From Paracoccaceae bacterium (lineage in GTDB: Bacteria > Pseudomonadota > Alphaproteobacteria > Rhodobacterales > Rhodobacteraceae): DNA of 37,335 nucleotides. The translations under genes and the position numbers were made by a program. The stretch spans positions 1 to 37,335 of the forward strand of contig JAFIEO010000055.1 of NCBI GenBank assembly GCA_020832445.1, written 5' to 3'. Within the stretch, counting starts at the first letter, position 1. Every line of letters begins with the position of its first letter. Under the pieces are notes generated by a model. It saw only the letters and a program-made list of their open reading frames with translations. It ran no database searches and was not told where the DNA came from. This document shows positions 1 through 9,037 of this stretch, in pieces.

Positions 1-6
1 TGGCAA

Positions 7-30
7 GCTGTGGCACGCATGTGCCACAGC
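7..30 (-). terminator. hairpin downstream of the GTA cluster, possible terminator
   Basis: A perfect 10-bp inverted repeat (GCTGTGGCAC at 7-16 and GTGCCACAGC at 21-30) with a 4-nt loop lies 50 bases beyond the stop codon of the last GTA gene. Read on the minus strand it is not followed by a T run, so it may end transcription with Rho or only protect the 3' end of the message. The hairpin is seen directly; its role is inferred. Confidence 0.4.
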
Positions 31-79
31 GGGGCGGGCGGGTGGGCCATCTGCGCGCGGGCCGGAGGGCAACATCCCC

Positions 80-3000
80 TCATAGCGTGACATCCAGCCG
101 GGCAAATGGCCCCGGCCCCACCACATCTGACAGTTGCGCAACCTCGACCCCGAATGACACGCCTGCCCCGTCGGCCTGCTGCGCGGCCAGTGCGTAGCTC
201 CAAAAGGGGCTGTCCACCACCTGTTTGCGCAGCACCTGCCCGCCCTGCACCACGCGCACAGCGTAGCGTTCTGCCACCTCCGACAGCGCCACATCCGCCA
301 CGCCCCAGCTATCCCCGCCACGCCGCGTGCGCCGTACCCAACTAAGTGCCACATCGCCCCCCGCCTGCACCTGTGCGCGCAGATGCGCAGGCCGGTAGGG
401 CCGCAGCCCCACCCCCGCGAACACAACGCTTTGGTCACGATGGCTGGAATCAGTCAGCGGGCGGCTGGCAGGGCCAATCCTGTAGGTCCGCTCCAGCCCC
501 AGCGCATCCAGCGGCAGGCCCAGCTGCGCCAGCCGGTCGTCCACCATCACCACAACCGCGCCTGCCGGCCAGACCTGCGGCATCACCCCGTCCGTCCCCT
601 GCTGGCCGCGCAACCGCAGGCGCAGGTCATAGGTGTCGGGCGCCACCAGTTCAGCCTCGGAAAACTGGAACACCTCCCACTCCGCACCCGTGCCTATGGC
701 CATCAGGTTCGCGCCCGACAGCACATCATCGGGTGCAAGCGTTTCCAATTCGCCCGATACCATCTGCACCCGCAGCGCAGGGCCGCGATCCCACAACCCT
801 GCGGGCGCGGCAAACAGCGCGGTTTGCGTGATCCCTACCCGCGCGGGCGCGCCGATCATCGCATCCAGCTGAAACGCGCCCCCCGCCCCGGCAAGATGCA
901 CCGCCACCGCCCCGCCCCATGGCTGCGCGGTCACTGCCAGCCATGGCGCTTGCGGCACTTCCTCGCCGGTGATCAGCGGCAGGTCAAGAAACAGCGCCTG
1001 CACCGGCGCGGGCGCCTCAAAACCTGTCAGCATGTCCCCTTCGCGGCCCGTATCGCCCCAACCATACAGGCCCGGCTCCACGCGGGTGGCTTCAACTTCG
1101 CGCGCATCGGACAATGTGGCGCGGTCGATCCGCCACAACCCCGACACCGCATCCGGCCCGTCATCACTGTCCAGCGCGACTACATCGCCCGCGCCAAGCG
1201 CGCTGGAGGGGGGCAACGCAAACCGTGCCGTATCGCGCGCCACGCGCGATTCCGCCAGCCAGCGCTGCGCGGTCAACTGCGCCTCTCCCGCGGTCATAAC
1301 CAATGGCAGGTCGGACCCCGCCGCGCGCAACGCGCTGTCATCTGGAAAGGCCGCCTCGGCCAGCCGCAGGTCGAAATCCGCGCCTTCCTCGACATAGCCC
1401 AACCGGATGCGCCCGGTCAGATCGGCCTGCGGGGCGCGCACCAGCGTCAGATCGCCCCCCTGCCCCTGCACCAGATCATCGCGCGTCAGTGTCGCGCGCG
1501 GCCGTGCATGGCGCATGGCAAAGACCAGCTTGCCGTCGCGTTCTGCCGCGTCCACGCCATAGGCCAGCATCAGCGATTGCACCATCGCGCGCGCACTGTC
1601 GGTGGAGGGGGCTGCAAACCCGCGCACCACGCCATGCACGCGCGATACATCCACATGCGGCACGCCCGCTGCCGCGCAAATGGCGGCAATCACCGCATCC
1701 AGCGGCTGGCCTGTTGCGCGGCCCGTCAGCCAATGGCCCAGCGCCCAGTTCGCCCCGTCTGACCACAGCGTGCGGTTGCCCGGAAACCACGGATAAGGCC
1801 GCGCATCCCATGCCCATGCATGCGCGCGCGACATATCGACCATTGGCCCGTTATACAGCTCCGACACAGGGTTATGCGCGGGATCGGCCCAGTGATCGCC
1901 CATCGCGCGAAAATACTGCATCTGGATCGCATCATCGCGCCAGCCGCGTGAAAAATAGGGCAAGGCGCTTTCGCTGGATTTCGGGTCGACAAACACATTG
2001 GGCTGGTTGGTGCCCCGGTCAATGGCCGCGCAGCCATATTCGGTGAACCAGAACGGCTTGGACCGTGGCACCCATGCGGTGGGCTGCGCGCTGCGCACAC
2101 CGTTCACGCGGTCATGATGGTCATTGCCCCACCACCCTGCCAGATCCTTGTAGCGCCAAATCCAGTGTTCCTGCCATTCTGACGCATCCACAATCGGGGT
2201 GCGGTTTTGTGCGGCGCGGTCGGTGTCGCTGGCATAATACCACGCATACCCTTCGCCACCCGCGACATTGGCCTTCAGATAGTCCAGATTATGCACATCC
2301 CCCCAATGCGCATCCAGATGGTCGGTGCCGTCCCGCCAGTCCGACAGCGGCATGTAATTGTCGATGCCGATGAAATCTATGTTGTCATCCGCCCATAGCG
2401 GGTCCAGATGAAAAAACCTGTCGCCATCCGCCGTGATATAGCCGAAATATTCCGACCAGTCAGCGGCATAGGTCAGCTTGACATCCGGCCCAAGGATGGC
2501 GCGGACATCCGCCGCAAGGGCAATCAGCGCGGCGACCGCGGGAAAGCTGTTATCCGCGCCCCGAATCTGCGTCAGGCTGCGCATTTCCGACCCGATGCAA
2601 AACGCATCCACCCCCCCCGCCGCCGCGCACAGCGCCGCCTGATGCAGGATGAAACGCCGGTAGCGCCACTCAGGCGGGCCGGAATAGCTGACGCTGCCGC
2701 CTGATATGGTGAAATCACTGGCCTGCGCGGTCCCGAAAAACGCGGCCACTTCTGCCGCTGCATCTGCCGTGCCGTCGGTGCTGCCGCTCTCGCCCGGGGC
2801 CTTGGACGTAGTGATGCGCCCGCGCCACGGCAAATGCGGCTGGGTGGGCGCGTCCGACCACGGGTCCGGCAAGGTGTTGCCGGGCAGAATATCCATCAGG
2901 ATAAACGGGTAATAGACCACCTTTTGCCCGCGCGCCTTCAGTGCCGCAATCGCCTGACGCACGGATGCATCGGACGGGGTTCCGCCATAGATCGGCCGCC

Positions 3001-4018
3001 CGTCAATGCGGGGCACTTGCGGGGTTTGGGCGGCTGTGCGCCCCGCCACAACCCAGGGTGCGGCAGGGGCCACGCGGTCGGAATATTCGACCTTGGGTTC
3101 AATCCGGCACACGCCCGCGCGCAAATCATCGCCAAACCATGACACAATCAGCAGGCTTGATCCGCAATTTGGCAATTCGCGCGCCAGCCCGTCCAGCGAG
3201 GCCAGCAGATCAACGCGGCCCGTGGGGGAATTCAGGTTTTCCGGCACTTCCTTTGGCCGGTTCAGCAGCGCGGGGCCTTTGTGCGTATAGACAGGCGTGG
3301 TGGACAGCGCGAAATCCCCGCTGCCGGGCATCAATGCCACCGCGCGCAGGTGGTCGGCCAGCGTCTGGGGGTCTGCGGCAGGCGTGGCGCGGATCACTTC
3401 AAAACTGAATTGCGGCACGCGGTTGCCATAGGCACCAAGGGCCAGATCCTCGATCACGACATAGGCAATCCCGCGATAGGCCGGTGCCCGCCCTGCCCCT
3501 TGGACGGCATCAATCAGCGGGTCGGGCAACTGGTCCTCACCCCCTATATAGATGCGCAGGTTCAGGTCCGCAGGCGTTATTTCCTGCCCGTCCGCCCAGA
3601 TGCGCCCGACCCCCAGAATGGGGCCTTCGCACAGCGCCACCGCCAGCGACACTGAATAGCTGTAGGTGCGCACTGTGGGTTGCGGCGGCGTTTTGCTGCC
3701 GCCACCACCGCCACCGCTGGTGCGCCTGCGTTCCACAAAATCGCTGGCCCAGATGACCTGACCGCCCAGCCGCACCCGCCCCCAGACCTGCGCCACGGGT
3801 GTGCCGTCAGATGCGCCGGTCAGCCGCAGGCGTTCAATGCGCCCCCCTTCGATTAATTGCGATCCGCCCCCCGCGCCCCCCATCAGGCGCTGGTCGATCA
3901 TGCGCCCCACGGTCGCGCCCACCGCGCGCCCGATGACCATGCCCGACAGGCCGAAAACCGCCCCGCCGAAACCTGATCCGATGGCCGCACCGGCCGCTGC
4001 AAGCACTATGGTTGCCAT
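80..4018 (-). CDS. GTA host-specificity / baseplate megatron protein (orfg15-like)
   Basis: This 1312-residue protein is the large tail-tip protein that ends RcGTA-type clusters and is thought to contact the recipient cell. The N-terminus (about 1-45) is glycine/alanine-rich and hydrophobic, and a run of six glycines at about 102-107 looks like a flexible linker. Residues about 440-740 resemble the GTA TIM-barrel domain (glycoside hydrolase-like), with acidic motifs GSEM (476-479) and FTEYG (658-662) where such barrels carry their glutamates. The rest resembles phage tail protein and the orfg15 C-terminal region. It is the last gene of the leftward operon and starts 18 bases from the stop of orfg14. 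Length and order match RcGTA. Whether the barrel cleaves a glycan cannot be told from sequence. Confidence 0.93.
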   Translation of the reverse strand: MATIVLAAAGAAIGSGFGGAVFGLSGMVIGRAVGATVGRMIDQRLMGGAGGGSQLIEGGRIERLRLTGASDGTPVAQVWGRVRLGGQVIWASDFVERRRTSGGGGGGSKTPPQPTVRTYSYSVSLAVALCEGPILGVGRIWADGQEITPADLNLRIYIGGEDQLPDPLIDAVQGAGRAPAYRGIAYVVIEDLALGAYGNRVPQFSFEVIRATPAADPQTLADHLRAVALMPGSGDFALSTTPVYTHKGPALLNRPKEVPENLNSPTGRVDLLASLDGLARELPNCGSSLLIVSWFGDDLRAGVCRIEPKVEYSDRVAPAAPWVVAGRTAAQTPQVPRIDGRPIYGGTPSDASVRQAIAALKARGQKVVYYPFILMDILPGNTLPDPWSDAPTQPHLPWRGRITTSKAPGESGSTDGTADAAAEVAAFFGTAQASDFTISGGSVSYSGPPEWRYRRFILHQAALCAAAGGVDAFCIGSEMRSLTQIRGADNSFPAVAALIALAADVRAILGPDVKLTYAADWSEYFGYITADGDRFFHLDPLWADDNIDFIGIDNYMPLSDWRDGTDHLDAHWGDVHNLDYLKANVAGGEGYAWYYASDTDRAAQNRTPIVDASEWQEHWIWRYKDLAGWWGNDHHDRVNGVRSAQPTAWVPRSKPFWFTEYGCAAIDRGTNQPNVFVDPKSSESALPYFSRGWRDDAIQMQYFRAMGDHWADPAHNPVSELYNGPMVDMSRAHAWAWDARPYPWFPGNRTLWSDGANWALGHWLTGRATGQPLDAVIAAICAAAGVPHVDVSRVHGVVRGFAAPSTDSARAMVQSLMLAYGVDAAERDGKLVFAMRHARPRATLTRDDLVQGQGGDLTLVRAPQADLTGRIRLGYVEEGADFDLRLAEAAFPDDSALRAAGSDLPLVMTAGEAQLTAQRWLAESRVARDTARFALPPSSALGAGDVVALDSDDGPDAVSGLWRIDRATLSDAREVEATRVEPGLYGWGDTGREGDMLTGFEAPAPVQALFLDLPLITGEEVPQAPWLAVTAQPWGGAVAVHLAGAGGAFQLDAMIGAPARVGITQTALFAAPAGLWDRGPALRVQMVSGELETLAPDDVLSGANLMAIGTGAEWEVFQFSEAELVAPDTYDLRLRLRGQQGTDGVMPQVWPAGAVVVMVDDRLAQLGLPLDALGLERTYRIGPASRPLTDSSHRDQSVVFAGVGLRPYRPAHLRAQVQAGGDVALSWVRRTRRGGDSWGVADVALSEVAERYAVRVVQGGQVLRKQVVDSPFWSYALAAQQADGAGVSFGVEVAQLSDVVGPGPFARLDVTL

Positions 4019-4035
4019 TCTATGCTACTCCGTTT

Positions 4036-4485
4036 TCAGCCCTTTGGCAGGGCGGGAAAGTCAAACCGCGCCACGATACGCCGCGCCCATGGGGCAGAAA
4101 GCGGCGCCTCAATCACGCCGGCGCGCGGGCAGGCATGCACAAATGCAGCCCCCCCGCGCGATTGCAGGCCCAGATGTTTGGCCATGGCATTGGGCCCCAT
4201 GCGAAACAGCAGCACCTGCCCGTCTGCGGGCCGCGGCGTATCCGCCAGATGGGTGCGCAGGGCGTGCAGCAGCGGCTCCACCCCTGCCGGTTCGGACCAA
4301 TCGGGGACATAGGGGGGCACATCCGGCCCCGCACGCCCGTACAGCGCGCACCACACACCGCGCACAAGGCCCAGACAATCCGCCCCCGCCCCGCACAAAG
4401 CCGCGCGGTGCCGGTAGGGCGTGCCAATCCAGCCGCGCGCCAGATCCAGCGCACGCGCATTCAGATGGGGGGCGGGGTCCATCAC
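4036..4485 (-). CDS. GTA NlpC/P60-type cell wall peptidase (orfg14-like)
   Basis: A 149-residue protein of the phage NlpC/P60 peptidase family found between orfg13 and orfg15 in GTAs. It probably cleaves peptidoglycan peptides as the tail tip crosses the envelope. The nucleophile region GADCLGLVRG places the likely catalytic cysteine at residue 37, after the family's WIGTPYRH element (19-26). The AKHLGL segment near residue 107 supplies the likely histidine. It has no signal peptide, as expected for a particle component. The start may be either of two adjacent ATGs (4485 or 4482). It begins one base after the stop of orfg13, so the two are probably translationally coupled. Confidence 0.93.
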   Translation of the reverse strand: MMDPAPHLNARALDLARGWIGTPYRHRAALCGAGADCLGLVRGVWCALYGRAGPDVPPYVPDWSEPAGVEPLLHALRTHLADTPRPADGQVLLFRMGPNAMAKHLGLQSRGGAAFVHACPRAGVIEAPLSAPWARRIVARFDFPALPKG

Positions 4486-4486
4486 C

Positions 4487-5365
4487 CTAGCCCCTGATCC
4501 TGCCGCCGCGATTAGGCTGGCCCTGACGGGGATAGGCCGTCATCCAGTCATCGCCCGGAATATGGGGAAAGCCCCGAAAATTCAGGAAATTGGCGAATTT
4601 CAAGCGGCAGGTGTCCGCCTGCTTGTCGCAGCCTGCGTCCAGCCGCACCATGTCGCCCGCAACAAGCGGCGCACGAATGCTGTCCCAAAGCGTGATGATG
4701 CGCGCACCATCTGCGCCCGTCTGGTCGTGGCGCACAAGCCCTGTCAGCCCCGCCGCCTGCCCAGTCTGAACCGTGACGCGGCCATGTTCAAACCAGCCCG
4801 CACTAACCGACGCGACAGCCGCGAAACGCAATTCCGCCCCGCTCACGGCCACCAGTGGCACCTGCACAAAATACCCCGGCGTGTTCAGGTCAAACCGGCA
4901 TGCCCCGTCGCCCAGCACCGCCGCACAGGCCGCGTGATAAACGCGCCCCCCTTGGGTGTTCAGCGCCTCGGACAGCCCGCGCAATTCGGCGCGAAATGCC
5001 CCGCCCGCGCGCGTAATCTCGCCCAAACTGCCGCGAAACAGGATCTGGCGTTGCGCGACATCCGCCCAGTTCACCTGCCAGATGACCAGCCCTGCCCCGT
5101 CATAGCGCCCCGCCATGATGTCCCCCTCGGTCAGGCCCGCATCCCTCAGCGCGCCCACCGCTTCGGAATTGTCCACCGCCAGCCCTGTGACCTGCTCCAG
5201 CGCGCGTGCGCTCAGGCCCGCATTTGCAGCGAATGTCACGCCATCGAAGGCAAGATCGGCATCATGATCGGTAAAGCCCAGAACCACACCATCGGCGCGG
5301 GTGACAGACCATGCGCGCGCAATCGTGGTGGCCCCGCTGTCCAGATGGGTTTGCAGGCCGGTCAT
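4487..5365 (-). CDS. GTA baseplate hub protein, DUF2163 family (orfg13-like)
   Basis: A 292-residue protein of the DUF2163 / BR0599 family, which occurs as orfg13 in GTAs and is a tail-hub component in the particle. The N-terminal half holds the DUF2163 core. The C-terminal part carries the cysteine-containing signature seen in the family (CAAVLGDGACRFDLN, then a later CDKQADTC and PGDDWMTAYP near the end), consistent with a metal or cofactor site, although no ligand is known to me. The ATG overlaps the stop of orfg12 by four bases (5362-5365), so start choice is firm. No signal peptide or membrane segment is seen. Confidence 0.92.
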   Translation of the reverse strand: MTGLQTHLDSGATTIARAWSVTRADGVVLGFTDHDADLAFDGVTFAANAGLSARALEQVTGLAVDNSEAVGALRDAGLTEGDIMAGRYDGAGLVIWQVNWADVAQRQILFRGSLGEITRAGGAFRAELRGLSEALNTQGGRVYHAACAAVLGDGACRFDLNTPGYFVQVPLVAVSGAELRFAAVASVSAGWFEHGRVTVQTGQAAGLTGLVRHDQTGADGARIITLWDSIRAPLVAGDMVRLDAGCDKQADTCRLKFANFLNFRGFPHIPGDDWMTAYPRQGQPNRGGRIRG

Positions 5366-5994
5366 AAGCGCACCTCGATCACCGGCACTTTGGGCACTTC
5401 GCCCGCGCGGAAACTGGCCACGGAAATCTGCAACATATCGGTGTCAAACCGCACCGGCACGTCGAATTCGAACCCGGCGCGGACTTCCACACCATTTTCC
5501 GGCGGGCGCTGGAATGTGACCACACCGCTGGTGGTATCCACGGTGTAATCATCGCCCGCCTGCAACGCATCCTGCCCCAGTGCGGCCAGAACACTGCCCG
5601 CAACGGGTTTCACAACCGCGCGCCAATAGGTCTGCGCGCCCGACGCATAGGCCTTGCGCAGCGAAAAACTGCGCGACTGCCCGTCCCCATGGCCCAGCAA
5701 CTGGTCATAGGCGGTAACGTCCACCGATGCAGGCGCAGACCGGAAATCGCCCCAATCCTTCCAGCGGAAGGCATGCAGCATGCCGTGGCGCGCCTCAAAG
5801 AACGCGATCAGCGTTTCCAGATCATCCAGCGCGCGCAGCCCCGTGCCCGCGTCATAGCGCCTGCGCGATACCGACCACGGGCTGTTGCGTTCTTCAAACC
5901 CGTTGGCAAGGCGCACGATTTCGGTGCGCCGCTCCGGCCCGCCCAAGGCGCCGAAACTAAGCGCAGGCGGAAATCTGATGTCGTGAAATGCCAT
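5362..5994 (-). CDS. GTA distal tail protein, DUF2460 family (orfg12-like)
   Basis: A 210-residue protein starting MAFHDIRFPPALSFG, a typical beginning of DUF2460 proteins, which are orfg12 of GTAs and form the distal tail ring between tube and baseplate. The family hallmarks GGPERRTEIV (about 18-27) and SRRRYDAGTG (about 43-52) are present, along with a central segment about RHGMLHAFRWKDWGDF. It lies 24 bases after the tape-measure stop and overlaps orfg13 by four bases. Length equals the usual size for the family. The assignment is strong; the structural role comes from knowledge of RcGTA. Confidence 0.93.
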   Translation of the reverse strand: MAFHDIRFPPALSFGALGGPERRTEIVRLANGFEERNSPWSVSRRRYDAGTGLRALDDLETLIAFFEARHGMLHAFRWKDWGDFRSAPASVDVTAYDQLLGHGDGQSRSFSLRKAYASGAQTYWRAVVKPVAGSVLAALGQDALQAGDDYTVDTTSGVVTFQRPPENGVEVRAGFEFDVPVRFDTDMLQISVASFRAGEVPKVPVIEVRL

Positions 5995-6018
5995 GATGCG
6001 GCGTCCTTCCTTGTGGTG

Positions 6019-6678
6019 TCAGCGGTTGCGCTGGCCTTGGGCCAGCAGGCGCTGCATTTGCGCGGCAATCTGGGTCTGGCTGCGTTCAAACCCTGCCACA
6101 TCGGGGGTGGTGACATTGATGGTGACAGTCATGCCGCCCCCGCCGCCCCCTGCTGCACGCACGCCCAAACGCCCGTCGGGGCCACGCGACAGCGGCATGA
6201 TGGCTTCTGGTCCGGCCTCGCCCATCAGGCCTGTGCCCCCCCCGCGCATGGGAAAGGCCGTCGCCTGAGAGACCACACCGCCCTTGGCGAATGGCATCAC
6301 GCGGCCCGCACTGAACGCGCCCCCTGCCGCAAACGGCATGACCGACCCCATCATCCCCGCCACCCCTTGGGCCAGCGCGGACCCAAACGCGTTTTGCACA
6401 GGGCGCATGGCGGTGTTGTAGACCGATTGCGACATGCTTTGCGCCACACCGCGCAGCGCGTCCTGCAAGCGCATCCCGTCAAACACCACCCCGTCAAAGG
6501 CACGGCGCAGACCGGACCCGAAATTGCGCGACAGCGTGTCAACTTCGCGCCCTGTGAATGTCAGGCTGCGGCCCAGTTGGGCAAGTTCGGCGTCAAAATC
6601 CGCAACCAGTCCGGCAGACTGGCCAAGGCGCGATTCAAGCGCGTCAATCTGGGTTTCAAAATCGGAAATGCGGCTCAT
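6019..6678 (-). CDS. GTA tail tape measure protein (orfg11-like)
   Basis: A 219-residue tape-measure protein. It is short because GTA tails are short. The N-terminus (about 1-60) is predicted helical. The middle is glycine/alanine-rich and hydrophobic (about 105-145). The C-terminal half holds the family signature GGTGLMGEAGPEAIMPLSRG (about 146-165), followed by a glycine run and a glutamine-rich tail. It sets tail length and is later ejected. The start overlaps the stop of orfg10.1 by four bases (6675-6678). Motif and position make the call secure. Confidence 0.9.
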   Translation of the reverse strand: MSRISDFETQIDALESRLGQSAGLVADFDAELAQLGRSLTFTGREVDTLSRNFGSGLRRAFDGVVFDGMRLQDALRGVAQSMSQSVYNTAMRPVQNAFGSALAQGVAGMMGSVMPFAAGGAFSAGRVMPFAKGGVVSQATAFPMRGGGTGLMGEAGPEAIMPLSRGPDGRLGVRAAGGGGGGMTVTINVTTPDVAGFERSQTQIAAQMQRLLAQGQRNR

Positions 6679-6884
6679 GATTGCGGCCCTTTCACTTGGT
6701 CGGGGTAACGCGCGGCCAGATCTTCCAGCCGTGCGCGGGTCAGCGGCGCAGGGGCGCTGTCCAGCCCCAGCATGATCATCAATTCCACCGGGGTCAGCGC
6801 CCAGAAATCGCGCGGGTGCAGGCGCAACCGGTGCAGGCCAAGGCGCATCAGCGCGGGCCAGTCAAAGGGGGGCGGGCCACTCAT
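6675..6884 (-). CDS. GTA tail assembly chaperone-like protein (orfg10.1, rcc01693 family)
   Basis: A 69-residue protein starting MSGPPPFDWPALMRLGLHRL. Proteins of this size between orfg10 and the tape measure belong to a small GTA/phage family (rcc01693-like) and correspond to the downstream partner of tail assembly chaperones. The segment LHPRDFWALTPVELMIMLG is typical. The frame continues upstream to 6965 without a stop, but homology and the four-base overlap with orfg10 (6881-6884) favour the ATG at 6884. It also overlaps the tape-measure start by four bases. Confidence 0.88.
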   Translation of the reverse strand: MSGPPPFDWPALMRLGLHRLRLHPRDFWALTPVELMIMLGLDSAPAPLTRARLEDLAARYPDQVKGPQS

Positions 6885-7201
6885 GGCGGCGGCGTGAAGG
6901 CATGCGCCAGCAGGCTGGCGGCCACGCGCGCAGCACCCTGCAGCCCGCCGTCGATATCCGCACACATCAGGTCAGCCGCGCTGCCCTGCCAGCCGCCCCC
7001 CCGCAACCCCGCCACCACCAGCGCCAGCACATCGCGGCTGGAAAACTGCCCGCCTTCGAACCGTTCAACCAGCGCCAGAATGGTGTCGGTGCCCATGGCG
7101 GTTTCCAGTTCAGCCAGCGCGCCAAGCGTCAGGCGCAGCACATGGGGTTGCCCGTCAATGGTCAGCGTCACCTCGCCCGCGAAAGGGTTGGCCATGATCA
7201 T
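6881..7201 (-). CDS. GTA gp10 family protein (tail assembly chaperone)
   Basis: A protein of about 106 residues of the GTA-gp10 family, starting MANPFAGEVTLTIDG after two possible extra residues. It is predicted to act with orfg10.1 on the tape measure during tail assembly and may not be in the finished particle. The motif RLTLGALAELETAMG (about 23-37) is characteristic. Two in-frame ATGs are possible: 7201 overlaps the orfg9 stop as ATGA, and 7195 gives the commonly seen MANPF start. No cofactor or catalytic motif is visible. Confidence 0.9.
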   Translation of the reverse strand: MIMANPFAGEVTLTIDGQPHVLRLTLGALAELETAMGTDTILALVERFEGGQFSSRDVLALVVAGLRGGGWQGSAADLMCADIDGGLQGAARVAASLLAHAFTPPP

Positions 7202-7611
7202 GCCGCCACGAAATCTAGCCGGCCGGCAGATGCCAGCGACACTTCAAATGTGGCCTCGCCGTTATGGCTGCCTGCGTAATCAAGGCCGGTAATCATGAAC
7301 GGCCCTTCGATGGTGCCGAAATCAGGGATGATGACCTGAAAATCCGGCGTCTCGCCCTGAAAGAAGATGGCGCGCGCGCGTTCATCCGTGCCCGCATCGC
7401 GAAACACCCCCGCGCCCGATATGCTGGCCGATTTTGCGCCAGCGCCCCCCAGCAATTCGCGCCAGCCCCCTTGCGATGACAGGGACGTGACATCAATCGT
7501 TTCGGCGTTGAAGGACACGCGCGTGGCGCGCAGCCCTGCCATTGTTTCAAACTGGCCATCACCAGTCATGTCGACCTTGATCAGCAGGTCCTTGCCGTTT
7601 TGTGCGCCCAT
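7198..7611 (-). CDS. GTA major tail tube protein (orfg9-like, TP901-1 family)
   Basis: A 137-residue major tail protein of the phage TP901-1 family, starting MGAQNGKDLLIKVD. It polymerises into the tail tube. Residues about 25-50 (MAGLRATRVSFNAETIDVTS) and about 88-100 match the conserved tube-protein pattern. The open frame extends 17 codons further, but a strong ribosome site (GGAGG, seven bases before the ATG at 7611) fixes this start. High expression would suit a multi-copy structural protein. The stop overlaps the next gene by four bases. Confidence 0.93.
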   Translation of the reverse strand: MGAQNGKDLLIKVDMTGDGQFETMAGLRATRVSFNAETIDVTSLSSQGGWRELLGGAGAKSASISGAGVFRDAGTDERARAIFFQGETPDFQVIIPDFGTIEGPFMITGLDYAGSHNGEATFEVSLASAGRLDFVAA

Positions 7612-7636
7612 GGCGATACCTCCGGGGAATGGAAAA

Positions 7637-8053
7637 TCAGGTGTTGTCTTCGACCCGCGCACGAAAGCGCAGGTCGATGCGGCGGGTCAGGTTGCCTTCC
7701 AGCTTGCGGGCCTGCGCGCGGTCAAACCACAGCGCGACCAGACGCCCGCGCGCCAGCGCAGGCAGGGGGGGCGTGTCCAGCACATCGCAAATGCGCGCGG
7801 CAATGTCCTTGGCGGCCAGAAAGCCGGTGGCGTTGGTCACCACTGCAATGGTCAGGCGGTGTTCTGCCGCCGCGCCCGTTTTGTCGGACCGGTCAATCGC
7901 GTCTTCGGTGCCGATCAGCGCATAGGTTGCGGGCGGCGTGGCGGGGGGGATGGCGTCATAGATCGCGCCCTGCAAGGCCGCCTGCAACGTGGTGTCATTG
8001 GCCAGATGCTGGAAAATCGCGGCTTGCAGCGCAGGTGCCATGGCGTAGCTCAT
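7637..8053 (-). CDS. GTA tail terminator protein, DUF3168 family (orfg8-like)
   Basis: A 138-residue DUF3168 protein, starting MSYAMAPALQAAIFQHL. In phages and GTAs this family occupies the tail-completion position, where it caps the tail tube at the head-neck junction. The segment YALIGTEDAIDRSDKTG (about 42-58) followed by HRLTIAV is the usual core. It overlaps the orfg7 stop by four bases (8050-8053), so the start is well supported. A 25-base gap with a strong ribosome site separates it from the tail tube gene. Confidence 0.9.
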   Translation of the reverse strand: MSYAMAPALQAAIFQHLANDTTLQAALQGAIYDAIPPATPPATYALIGTEDAIDRSDKTGAAAEHRLTIAVVTNATGFLAAKDIAARICDVLDTPPLPALARGRLVALWFDRAQARKLEGNLTRRIDLRFRARVEDNT

Positions 8054-8394
8054 GCGGGGGCCTCCTCAATCGCGGTGCAGATCAGGTAGCGGCCTTGCGC
8101 GTCCGCTTCCGCCACCGCCAGAATGCGGAAAATGCGCGCGCCTTCGCGCAGGCGCTGGTCAGGGCGGGGGCGGCGGCCGGACCCGTGGGGGGCCGCGCGC
8201 AATGTGATGCGCAGCCGTACTTCACCCAAAGGGCCAAGCGCTGCCAGACGTTCGCGCCCGCTGCCTGCACGGATTTCAGCCCAAAGCGTGCCAAGGGCCT
8301 GCCATGTGGTGGAAAACCCGCCCGCGCCATCGGGCACAGTCACAGGCGATTCCAGCACCAGCGCGCGGGTCAGTTGGGGGGCGCGCGCATTCAT
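8050..8394 (-). CDS. GTA head-tail adaptor / head closure protein (orfg7-like)
   Basis: A 114-residue head closure protein of the SPP1 gp16 / TIGR01563 type. It joins the connector to the tail. The N-terminal LVLESPVTVPDGAGGFSTTW (about 13-32) is the diagnostic strand-turn-strand of the family, and a later segment near residue 80, GSGRRPRPDQRLREG, precedes the C-terminal strands. Four-base overlaps link it to both orfg6 (8391-8394) and orfg8 (8050-8053). Length is normal. Confidence 0.9.
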   Translation of the reverse strand: MNARAPQLTRALVLESPVTVPDGAGGFSTTWQALGTLWAEIRAGSGRERLAALGPLGEVRLRITLRAAPHGSGRRPRPDQRLREGARIFRILAVAEADAQGRYLICTAIEEAPA

Positions 8395-8978
8395 GCCCTG
8401 CCCCCCATGCGAATGTCGCGCCAGCGTTCCAGCAGCGCGCGGATGCCGAAATCCATATCCTGCGCGCCGCCTGTGTCGCGGTGCTCATAATATTGCGCGG
8501 CCAGCAACAGCACGGCCTGGCGCAGATCGGCGGGAATATCATCCCATGCCGCGCCAAACCCCGCCGAAAACGCAATCTGCGCGGTCCCGCGTGTGGGAAT
8601 GGTGGGCAATGCAGTGCCTGCGGCAACAATGCGCGGGCGCGCCCCGTCTGCTTGCAGGATATAGCGGTCAGCGGGCACAAGGGTTTGCGCGCCCAGACGG
8701 TCGCGCAGCGTCAGGGCGGAAACTTCGGCAACGGGGGCGCGGGGCAAAACCTGCGCATACTCATCGCGCCAGCGTGTCAGGCGCAGCGTATAGTCGCGCA
8801 GGAACAGCGCGCGCGCAACGCGCCCTTCCACAGTTTCCAGCGCAGCGCGCAGGTATTGCTCCAAAAGCGTATCTTCGGTCGCGCCATCGGCAAATCCCGA
8901 AGACAGGCGCAGATGATCCCGAAACGCCGCCACAGGCAGGGCAGACAGGGGAATGGGGCTTGTTGCTTGCAGGTCCAT
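8391..8978 (-). CDS. GTA head-tail connector protein (orfg6-like)
   Basis: A 195-residue head-tail connector (gp6-like / phiE125 gp8 family), starting MDLQATSPIPLSALPVAAFR. It forms the adaptor ring under the portal. The helical core around residues 22-60, ending in the segment LRAALETVEGRVARALFLRD, is typical. The frame stays open upstream to 9080, but that extension (34 codons, cysteine/proline-rich) looks non-coding, and the ATG at 8978 fits family length. The 208-base space before the capsid gene is unusual inside an otherwise tightly packed operon and carries hairpins reported separately. Confidence 0.9.
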   Translation of the reverse strand: MDLQATSPIPLSALPVAAFRDHLRLSSGFADGATEDTLLEQYLRAALETVEGRVARALFLRDYTLRLTRWRDEYAQVLPRAPVAEVSALTLRDRLGAQTLVPADRYILQADGARPRIVAAGTALPTIPTRGTAQIAFSAGFGAAWDDIPADLRQAVLLLAAQYYEHRDTGGAQDMDFGIRALLERWRDIRMGGRA

Positions 8979-9037
8979 GACAGCAGCCTTTGCGCAGGGG
9001 TCAAAAATGGGGAAACGGGGGCACGCGGCGCGACCTG

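Noticed and set aside
7-30. Attachment site or phage end for the GTA cluster
   Set aside because: It is a simple perfect hairpin with no matching copy on the other side of the cluster; a 3' end structure is the simpler reading.
383-1762. A 459-codon open frame on the plus strand opposite the orfg15 gene, and similar long frames at 4421-5548 and 19878-21059 (antisense to moaA)
   Set aside because: GC-rich codon structure of the real gene leaves its antisense frames open; the products are histidine/arginine/proline-rich with no family resemblance, while the opposite strand has clear homology.
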